DNA of 9,657 bases from Vulcanimicrobiota bacterium (GTDB taxonomy: Bacteria; Vulcanimicrobiota; Vulcanimicrobiia; Vulcanimicrobiales; Vulcanimicrobiaceae): assembly GCA_013289785.1 (NCBI GenBank), contig JABCZE010000036.1:1-9657 (forward strand), written 5' to 3'. The notes under the pieces are model-generated. The model was not told the DNA's origin. It saw only the letters and a program-made list of their open reading frames with translations, and did not search any database. Positions 1 to 5,363 of this stretch are shown here, piece after piece (positions within the stretch are counted from its first letter, which is position 1; each line of letters starts with the position of its first letter). The translations under genes were made by a program, and so were the position numbers.

Positions 1-593
1 TCCCAACCGCACTCTCGCTCGGTAAAGATCGCGTAGCAGGCCCGCGGATCGCCGTCCTTCGGTAAGCCGACCGACGCGACGTTGACCAGCAGCCGGCCCC
101 GCCACATTCGCACGTAGGGCAGGTGAAGGTGGCCGAAGGCAATCGCGGTTGCGTGCTCGTCGCCAACCAGGCGTTCGAGCACCGCTTCGTCGGCATCCGG
201 CCAGAGGTGCTCGTCGTCGTTCTTTGGATTGGCGTGCACGATCAGCAACTGGTTGTCGTCTTCACCAATGCGCAGCGCAAAGGGTAACTCTCGCAGCCAC
301 GCAAGCCAACGTTCGCCGATCTCCCGGCGCGTCCACGCGATCTGCGCCCGCTCGGTTGCCGTCAGCGTCTCGGCGACGGCGTCGTCGAAGACGTAGCGGT
401 CCTTGTTTCCGCGAATGCACGCGGCGTTGATCTCTTCCAGGCGCAACAGCACCTTCTTGGGTTTTGGTCCGTCCAGGCAGAGATCGCCCGCAACGGCAAC
501 GCCGTCGGCACCCCCTTGCGATTCGAGATCCGCCAGACACGCGTCGAGCGCTAAAAGGTTCCCATGCACGTCAGAAAAGACGGCAAATCGCAT
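1..593 (-). CDS. Metallophosphoesterase, YfcE/MJ0936-like (3' end cut by window edge)
   Basis: Calcineurin-like phosphoesterase that would hydrolyse phosphodiester or phosphomonoester bonds with two bound metal ions in the cytoplasm; the substrate cannot be read from sequence. Read on the minus strand from ATG at 593, the frame is open to the window edge (197 codons, no stop reached). All superfamily metal motifs are visible in order: SDVHGN at residues 8-13, GDLCLDGP from about 41, RGNKD at about 67-71, VHAN at about 121, and GHLH at about 154-157. A family-typical ASVGLPKDGDPRACYAIF segment follows, so only the last few residues should be missing. There is no signal peptide. A strong Shine-Dalgarno (GGAGGG) sits just before the ATG, and the gene starts 12 bp after the DDAH-like gene, so it is probably the third gene of an operon with it and the propeller gene. 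The family is confident; the specific role is unknown. Confidence 0.9.
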   Translation of the reverse strand, partial: MRFAVFSDVHGNLLALDACLADLESQGGADGVAVAGDLCLDGPKPKKVLLRLEEINAACIRGNKDRYVFDDAVAETLTATERAQIAWTRREIGERWLAWLRELPFALRIGEDDNQLLIVHANPKNDDEHLWPDADEAVLERLVGDEHATAIAFGHLHLPYVRMWRGRLLVNVASVGLPKDGDPRACYAIFTERECGW

Positions 594-596
594 CGG

Positions 597-602
597 CCCT
601 CC
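597..602 (-). promoter_or_regulatory. Shine-Dalgarno of the metallophosphoesterase gene
   Basis: GGAGGG on the minus strand, three to four bases before the ATG at 593, lying in the 12-bp gap after the stop of the upstream gene. It fixes the start at 593 and indicates independent ribosome entry at the third gene of this operon. Confidence 0.6.
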
Positions 603-605
603 AAC

Positions 606-1439
606 TCACTCGCGTTTGAGAGCCAACGCCAGCAGCGACGGGGCAATTCCAAGCTTGGTGAACTCGTAAAGGTCGATCGATTCGACGGTGATGCCCGCGC
701 GCCGCATTTGGGCCAACGCCGTGCGGTAGCGAATCTCGGCGAGCACGTGTCGCTCGCCCAAGCAGAGCACGCCGGCGGCAAGTTCTTCGCCTCGCTCCAG
801 CACGATCGTCCGAAAACCCGAAAACGCAGCAACATCGGCTTTGCCGGCCCCGACGACGATCGTGTCCTTGGCAACCGCGCCCGCCACGCTGCGCAACGAG
901 GGCACGGTCGGCGCAAGGGGGACTTCGACGACGCGATACCCTCGCGCGCCGGCCAGTTTTGCAAAGCCGGCACGGCCAGCTTCGTTTCCACGCGAGCCCA
1001 CGCCGACAAAGGCGGTCTCGCCCGCTAAAATAATGTCGTTGCCGTCGAGTAATCCAGGGCTTGCAATATGTCCGGCCAGCGGCACGTCGACCACCGCGAA
1101 CTCCGCTTGCATTCGATCGGCTTCCGCGCGTCGCGACATGGCGGTCGGGCGCATCATAACCGCGCCATCTTCAAAGACTACCGCGGAATCGCCAACGCTC
1201 ACTTCGTAGGGGTCGCTCGCGTGAGAGCCCAGCACGATCGTTTCAACGCCAAAGTATTCCAGCGTCGACTGCAGGACTTCGTGCTGCTCGAGCGCGCGGG
1301 CGTAGATCGCGCCAGGTTCGCCGATTCGCGCGCCGGTGCGCTCGATCTCGGGGTTCGGCCGCACCAACACGGCGCTGCGAAGGCGCGCGGTTCCCGCCGC
1401 CACCAGTGACGGACCAAAGGCCACTGCAGCGCGCGTCAT
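606..1439 (-). CDS. DDAH / arginine deiminase-like protein lacking the catalytic Cys and His
   Basis: A 277-residue protein with the layout of dimethylarginine dimethylaminohydrolases, which hydrolyse N-methylated arginines to citrulline. Recognisable family segments: YARALEQHEVLQSTLEYFGV (46-65), VGDSAVVF (82-89, cf. F-RDTAVV), RPTAMSRRAE (97-106), LLDGNDIILAG (130-140, cf. LEGGDVL--G) and FVGVGSRGNEAG (144-155, cf. FVG-S-RTN--G). Key residues appear lost. The Glu of EGGD is Asp132. The LHLKS segment carrying the catalytic His reads PSLRS (180-184). The C-terminal EF-K-DG--TC segment reads EFTKLGIAPSLLALAL (259-274) with no Cys; the only Cys is C226, in a different strand. No signal peptide. 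Its ATG overlaps the TGA of the upstream propeller gene (ATGA), indicating translational coupling. It is best called a DDAH-fold protein, probably not a DDAH enzyme. The fold assignment comes from reading motifs by eye. Confidence 0.8.
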   Translation of the reverse strand: MTRAAVAFGPSLVAAGTARLRSAVLVRPNPEIERTGARIGEPGAIYARALEQHEVLQSTLEYFGVETIVLGSHASDPYEVSVGDSAVVFEDGAVMMRPTAMSRRAEADRMQAEFAVVDVPLAGHIASPGLLDGNDIILAGETAFVGVGSRGNEAGRAGFAKLAGARGYRVVEVPLAPTVPSLRSVAGAVAKDTIVVGAGKADVAAFSGFRTIVLERGEELAAGVLCLGERHVLAEIRYRTALAQMRRAGITVESIDLYEFTKLGIAPSLLALALKRE

Positions 1440-3727
1440 TGCGCTTGATACGTTTCGGGAGCAGGGGCGACGCTGAAAAAACTCGCCATATCGGAGGCGA
1501 GCAGATCGTTGAGACCCAGCGGCGGCAACCCGAAGATCTCCTCTTCGGTCTTTACGACGCTGGCGACGCTGAGATTCTGTTCGCCGACGTATCCGCGCCG
1601 GGCTAGCGGTGACACGACCAACGCGTAGCTCCGCAGCGCGTCGACGTGGTCGTTGGGCGATTCGACGCCCTCGGGCACCACGAAGATCGCCGTCGAGCTC
1701 CAGTGCGGCGTGTGCGAGATGAAATCCACGATCGCACCCAGCGCAGCGTCGGCATCGCTAACCGCGGCCGGCCCGCTCTCGGTCGGAATCAAGACGTAGC
1801 TAAAGCTCGGCACCCGGTCGCTCGTGACGAGCGGCTGCATATCGCGAACGAACTCGTCGGCGCGAGCCATGTCACTCACTTTCGGATTATAGCCCGCGTA
1901 GTCGAGGTCCACGTTGCCGGCCAGCGTAGCAAGCGCGGGAACGTCGAGGTGATACAGGGATCCGTCGTATCCGGAAAGGCGCAAGAGACCCCCATAGTCG
2001 CGATACGTCAAGCCGGCCCGCGCAAGTGCATTGAACAGATAGCCGCCGCGGCCATAATCCTCCGGATCGTCACCGTGGTCGTTCATCGGAGCGCGAGCGG
2101 CCCCGGCGGCATCCACGAGCTGCTGATAGAGCGTTGCTCCGGAGGCCGTCGCGGACTCCTTGGCAACGTTGAGATCCGCATCGGCGGCATAAAAGTTGTC
2201 GGCTAGAGCATACGTGCGCGCGAGCGCGTGCAGATTGGGAGTCGAACTCTGCGGGAAGAGCGTCAGCCCGGGGTCACCGTTGCCGCGCGGCTTGCCCGAA
2301 TCGTCTTTGAGGTCGCCGAGCATGGCGTCGTAGCCGCGAGTACCGACGGCGATGTAGACGACGTGATTGATGACGTCGCTGCGCTTGTTCGAGCGCAGGG
2401 GTGGGATCACGGGGTTAAACTTTGCAAGGCCGGGCGTCCGGTTGTAGCGCAGCGCGGCCAGTGTCGCTTTGACCAACGAGGTGTGCTTGAGGTCCACACG
2501 TTGCAGGCTCGCCTGGCCGGCCGCGCCTTTCGCATTGGCCACATACAGATAGCGGCCGTTGGCCGAGAGCGCGATTGCGGTCGGATACCATGCGGTCGGG
2601 ATCAGCCCGAAACGGTAACGGCTGGTGCGCCGAGCGTCCAGCACTGCCACGGCATTCAAGCCCGCCAGCGCGACGTAGAGCCGCTTCCCGTCGGGACTCA
2701 GGGCTTCGGCGCTGGGCGCGGCCCCGTACGGCGCGCCGGGGTACAAGCGAAGGTCGAGTCCGCGCACCACTCGAGGCGCTCCCGCGAGGCTGACGACCGC
2801 CACGCGATCCACGTTGGAGAGCGCCACGTACGCCAGCCGGCCGTCCTTACTGAGGGCCACGGCGCCCGGCGCAGCTCCGCCGACGATTTGCGCGCCATTG
2901 GGCGCCGCATCCATCGGAACCGTCGCGGGATCCACGCTCGTGCTTCCGGGAGAGAACTCGAAGACCGAAAGTGCCGACGATTTGCCCGGATCAAAAGCGG
3001 GGGCGGCAAAGTTCGCCTCGCGTGCCGGCTGCGGGAGCGCTGCGTACGCGGAAAGGCCGCTACCGCTTGCAATCAGGGTGTCGCCTGCAGCGGCGAGGTA
3101 AAGCGGAAAATCTCCGGTGGGAATCGTCTGACCGACGGTTCGCCTCGATAAATCTATTTCGGTTACCGTGTTGCCGAGATTATCGGCCACGTAGGCGGTA
3201 CGCCCGTCGGCCGCTACGACGATCTGCGCGGGCAAGGCGTGGCCTGGGTGCTGCGACGGAAGCGCCAGGGCGGTCTGCGCGATCAGCGTGCCGCTTGGAT
3301 CGAGGTTGAAGACGTCGACGGCCCCGGCCGCTGCGTCCGAAGCGAGCACGATCGTTTGCGTGGGATCCTGCGGATCGCGCGTTGCCGCGACGCCCATGAA
3401 GAACGAGGCCGGCGGCTTCTGATACGCGCTTGCGAGCTGCATCGTCTCCAAGTTCACGACGCCCAGCGCCGTGGTTTCCGACAGAATGGCGTACCGGCCG
3501 TCCGGCGAAAGCGCCATACCGAGCGCACCGGTGCCTACGAGTAGGCTCGCGCCCGCCGGTGCGGCGATTCTCCCGTTGGGAAGAATAGCATCCGCGGGGT
3601 CGATGCGGTCGGCTCCGGCTGGACGGACGCCTGCGGGTGCGGAGTACATGATGAGAGGAGTCGGTCGACTCCCCGCACCCAACAAGGCGGCGGCCAGAAA
3701 CGCCGCTGCAATTTGTCGAAACGACAC
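1436..3727 (-). CDS. Exported YncE-like beta-propeller fused to a degenerate phosphoesterase (alkaline phosphatase superfamily) domain
   Basis: A 763-residue protein with the architecture usually named bifunctional YncE family protein/alkaline phosphatase family protein. Residues 1-20 form a signal peptide (Arg4, then a hydrophobic Ala/Leu stretch), so it acts outside the cytoplasm. Residues about 55-415 form a propeller with repeated blade motifs: LSPDGRYAIL (73-82), ADGRTAYVAD (173-182), LSKDGRLAYVAL (292-303), LSPDGKRLYVAL (343-354) and LSANGRYLYVAN (387-398). Residues about 452-750 match the phosphoesterase part (INHVVYI, GNGDPGLTLF, STPNLHALAR, DHVD, RRGYV, IFGLPPL). The usual metal and catalytic segments are altered: KENRTYD is AVGTRGYD (460-467), the segment after DNFY lacks the GH-WS motif, NDHT is TESG (649-652), and EDDAQ is PEGVE (685-689). 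Enzymatic activity is doubtful. GTG at 3727 is chosen because an in-frame TAA lies 15 bases upstream and it gives the signal peptide; no good Shine-Dalgarno is seen. It is the first gene of a minus-strand operon. Confidence 0.85.
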   Translation of the reverse strand: MSFRQIAAAFLAAALLGAGSRPTPLIMYSAPAGVRPAGADRIDPADAILPNGRIAAPAGASLLVGTGALGMALSPDGRYAILSETTALGVVNLETMQLASAYQKPPASFFMGVAATRDPQDPTQTIVLASDAAAGAVDVFNLDPSGTLIAQTALALPSQHPGHALPAQIVVAADGRTAYVADNLGNTVTEIDLSRRTVGQTIPTGDFPLYLAAAGDTLIASGSGLSAYAALPQPAREANFAAPAFDPGKSSALSVFEFSPGSTSVDPATVPMDAAPNGAQIVGGAAPGAVALSKDGRLAYVALSNVDRVAVVSLAGAPRVVRGLDLRLYPGAPYGAAPSAEALSPDGKRLYVALAGLNAVAVLDARRTSRYRFGLIPTAWYPTAIALSANGRYLYVANAKGAAGQASLQRVDLKHTSLVKATLAALRYNRTPGLAKFNPVIPPLRSNKRSDVINHVVYIAVGTRGYDAMLGDLKDDSGKPRGNGDPGLTLFPQSSTPNLHALARTYALADNFYAADADLNVAKESATASGATLYQQLVDAAGAARAPMNDHGDDPEDYGRGGYLFNALARAGLTYRDYGGLLRLSGYDGSLYHLDVPALATLAGNVDLDYAGYNPKVSDMARADEFVRDMQPLVTSDRVPSFSYVLIPTESGPAAVSDADAALGAIVDFISHTPHWSSTAIFVVPEGVESPNDHVDALRSYALVVSPLARRGYVGEQNLSVASVVKTEEEIFGLPPLGLNDLLASDMASFFSVAPAPETYQAQ
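3657..3672. repeat. Perfect 7-bp inverted repeat near the divergent start region
   Basis: GGAGTCG-GT-CGACTCC, two 7-bp arms around a 2-bp spacer. It lies inside the signal-peptide coding part of the propeller gene and 67-82 bp before the proposed polyketide synthase start, where a plus-strand promoter would be expected. It could be an operator for a dimeric regulator or a chance palindrome. No known regulator box is recognised. Confidence 0.25.
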
Positions 3728-3733
3728 GGGAGG
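3728..3733 (+). promoter_or_regulatory. Shine-Dalgarno of the type III polyketide synthase gene
   Basis: GGGAGG on the plus strand, five bases before ATT at 3739 and eleven before ATC at 3745. It abuts an ATG at 3734 with zero spacing, and that ATG opens only a 13-codon frame. It is the only strong ribosome-binding sequence in this region and supports initiation at ATT 3739 rather than at GTG 3802, which has no purine-rich sequence in front of it. It directly adjoins the GTG of the divergent propeller gene. Confidence 0.5.
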
Positions 3734-3738
3734 ATGCC

Positions 3739-4800
3739 ATTACCATCGCGAGGCGCGAGGACCCTGCCGTCTTAGCGGTAGCCACGGCCGTCCCACCCTT
3801 CGTGCTCGGTCAGGCCGAGGTGATCCGTCGGATCGATTTGGCGCTCGGCCCACGCTCGCGCGAAATCGTCCGGCTGCTTCCGATGTTCGGCAACACAGGC
3901 ATCGAGCGCCGCTACTCCTGCGTCCCCATCGAGTGGTACGAGGAAACCCACGACTGGCCCGACCGCAACGCCGTCTACCTCGATTCGGCCGTCGACCTTC
4001 TCGAGAGAGCAACAAATGAGGTCCTCGAGCGTGCGGGGCGCCGGGCCGACGAAATCGAGTCCATCGTCGTCGTCTCTACGACCGGAATTGCCACGCCCAG
4101 CTTGGACGCGCTCTTAATGGAGCGTATGCGGTTACGACCGACCGTTCGCCGCTTGCCGATCTTCGGGCTGGGCTGCGCCGGCGGCGTCATCGGGTTGGAA
4201 CGCGCCGCCATGTTGGCCCGCGCCGAACCGGGCGCGCTCGTGCTCTTCCTGGTCGTGGAACTCTGCGCGCTCTGTTTTCGCCGTGACGACTTCTCCAAAA
4301 GCAACATAGTTGCAACTGCCCTCTTTGGCGATGGGGCCGCAGCGGCGCTGCTCTCCTGCAAAGGCGAGGGCCCAAGGGTTGTTGGCGGCGGTGAGTTCAC
4401 CTGGCCGGATTCGCTCGACGTAATGGGCTGGGAGGTCACCGGCGACGGCCTCAAGGCCATCTTTTCGCGCGATATCCCGGAACTGGTGACGACGCGGCTG
4501 CACGATGTGGCGGCCGAATTTCTTTCCGAGCGGGGTCTGGCGTTACGCGACATCGATCGCTTCGTCTGCCATCCGGGCGGCGCGAAAGTGCTCGACGCTT
4601 TGGCCGTTGCATTCGAAATCGAACCGCAGCGCTTAAGCGAAGCCCGCGACGTCTTGCGCGACTACGGCAACATGTCGGCGGCGACGGTTATGTTCGTGCT
4701 CGAACGCGCGCTCGCATCGCCTACGCCGTGGAAGCGCGCGCTGGTCAGCGCCCTAGGCCCCGGCTTCACCGCCGGCTTCACGCTGCTAGTGTCACCCTGA
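3739..4800 (+). CDS. Type III polyketide synthase (alkylpyrone/alkylresorcinol synthase-like)
   Basis: A chalcone-synthase-fold enzyme that extends a starter, in bacterial homologues usually a long-chain fatty acyl-CoA, with malonyl-CoA to give alkylpyrones or alkylresorcinols. Numbered from GTG at 3802 as residue 1, the full triad is present: Cys125 in GLGCAGG, His257 in CHPGGAK and Asn290 in YGNMSAAT. Other family segments are RYSCVP (38-42), VELCALCF (152-159), ALFGDGAAAAL (173-183) and the C-terminal LGPGFTAGF (318-326). The frame is open upstream of 3802 to a TGA at 3652 and encodes AVATAVPPFVLGQAEV, the conserved first strand of the family, so GTG 3802 is too short. No ATG, GTG or TTG exists in frame there; ATT 3739 with a well-placed GGGAGG is the best start (353 codons). 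A one-base indel after ATG 3734 is the alternative. The stop is followed after 25 bp by the methyltransferase gene. Family is certain; product class is inferred. Confidence 0.92.
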   Translation: MTIARREDPAVLAVATAVPPFVLGQAEVIRRIDLALGPRSREIVRLLPMFGNTGIERRYSCVPIEWYEETHDWPDRNAVYLDSAVDLLERATNEVLERAGRRADEIESIVVVSTTGIATPSLDALLMERMRLRPTVRRLPIFGLGCAGGVIGLERAAMLARAEPGALVLFLVVELCALCFRRDDFSKSNIVATALFGDGAAAALLSCKGEGPRVVGGGEFTWPDSLDVMGWEVTGDGLKAIFSRDIPELVTTRLHDVAAEFLSERGLALRDIDRFVCHPGGAKVLDALAVAFEIEPQRLSEARDVLRDYGNMSAATVMFVLERALASPTPWKRALVSALGPGFTAGFTLLVSP

Positions 4801-4815
4801 GCGTAGTCGAAGGGC
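4790..4815. repeat. REP-like palindromic sequence overlapping the synthase stop codon
   Basis: The core CCCTGAGCGTAGTCGAAGGG (4795-4814) has complementary ends (CCCT/AGGG) and an inner CG/CG pair around a TAGT loop, so it can fold as an imperfect hairpin. The TGA inside it is the stop codon of the polyketide synthase. I recall near-identical sequence (in reverse, CTTCGACTACGCTCAGGGTGAC) as a dispersed intergenic repeat in several environmental bacterial genomes; that is recollection, not a search. Only one copy is seen in this window. Its GAAGGG end may also serve as a weak ribosome-binding site for the next gene. Confidence 0.5.
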
Positions 4816-4825
4816 CATTCCAAAA

Positions 4826-5335
4826 ATGAGCATTCTCTACGTAGTCCTTACGTTGGTGGTTTTACAACGCATTGCCGAGTTGATCTACGCGGGGCGAAAT
4901 ACGCGGCGCCTCTTAGCGCGCGGCGGCGTCGAGATCGCGGCCTATCAGTACCCGTTCTTCATCTTGCTTCACGCCGCATGGCTGGCGAGCATGGTTATTT
5001 TCATCCCCGCCGCAACCCCGCCGAACTGGTCGCTATTGGCGCTGTACGTGCTGGTGCAGCCGCTGCGGATTTGGAGCATCGCAAGCCTCGGACCGTATTG
5101 GACCACGCGCATTATAACCGTTCCCGGAGAACCGCTCGTGCGACGCGGGCCGTATCGCTTCTTCCGCCATCCGAACTATATCGTCGTCTGCACCGAGATC
5201 GCCGTCTTGCCGCTCGCGTTCGGTGCCGTCGAAATCGCGATCGTCTTCTCCATTCTCAACGCGGCGCTGCTCTCTTGGCGCATTCGCGTCGAGGAACGCG
5301 CTTTGCTTAGCCGCCGAACCGGCCCTGGAAGGTGA
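4826..5335 (+). CDS. Isoprenylcysteine carboxyl methyltransferase (ICMT) family membrane methyltransferase, BpsB/YpbQ-like
   Basis: A 169-residue integral membrane S-adenosylmethionine-dependent methyltransferase. Hydrophobic segments lie at about 2-20, 43-61, 67-88 and 119-150. The C-terminal half carries the family signature: RRGPYRFFRHPNY (106-118) and R-R-EERAL (152-160), which form the cofactor pocket in ICMT-type enzymes. Length is normal for the bacterial YpbQ branch, and ATG 4826 gives the expected short N-terminus before the first membrane segment. It follows the type III polyketide synthase by 25 bp on the same strand. In Bacillus subtilis the equivalent neighbour of BpsA methylates alkylpyrones, so the likely substrate here is the hydroxyl group of the polyketide lipid rather than a prenylated protein. 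The family is clear; the substrate is inferred from context. A ribosome-binding site is weak (GAAGGG, 11 bases before the ATG). Confidence 0.87.
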   Translation: MSILYVVLTLVVLQRIAELIYAGRNTRRLLARGGVEIAAYQYPFFILLHAAWLASMVIFIPAATPPNWSLLALYVLVQPLRIWSIASLGPYWTTRIITVPGEPLVRRGPYRFFRHPNYIVVCTEIAVLPLAFGAVEIAIVFSILNAALLSWRIRVEERALLSRRTGPGR

Positions 5336-5363
5336 TTTGGCGAGCACCCGGTAGCTTTCTTCG

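Noticed and set aside
2228..3151. Long plus-strand frame of 307 codons opposite the propeller gene
   Set aside because: Its translation is Arg/Gly/Ala-rich with no recognisable domain and mirrors a well-supported gene with blade motifs on the other strand; a shadow frame typical of high-GC DNA.
3734..3775. ATG at 3734 as start of the polyketide synthase
   Set aside because: That frame ends at TAG after 13 codons and the ATG has zero spacing to GGGAGG; it would work only with a one-base shift, which is kept as an alternative explanation.
3180..3785. Minus-strand frame of 201 codons beginning upstream of the propeller start
   Set aside because: Arg-rich out-of-frame reading of the propeller gene; its ATG does not lead into any recognisable protein.
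5280..5363. Possible frameshift truncating the C-terminus of the ICMT-family methyltransferase
   Set aside because: The protein already includes the full RHPNY and EERAL signature and has normal length for the family; the alternate frame adds only about a dozen residues with no conserved pattern.
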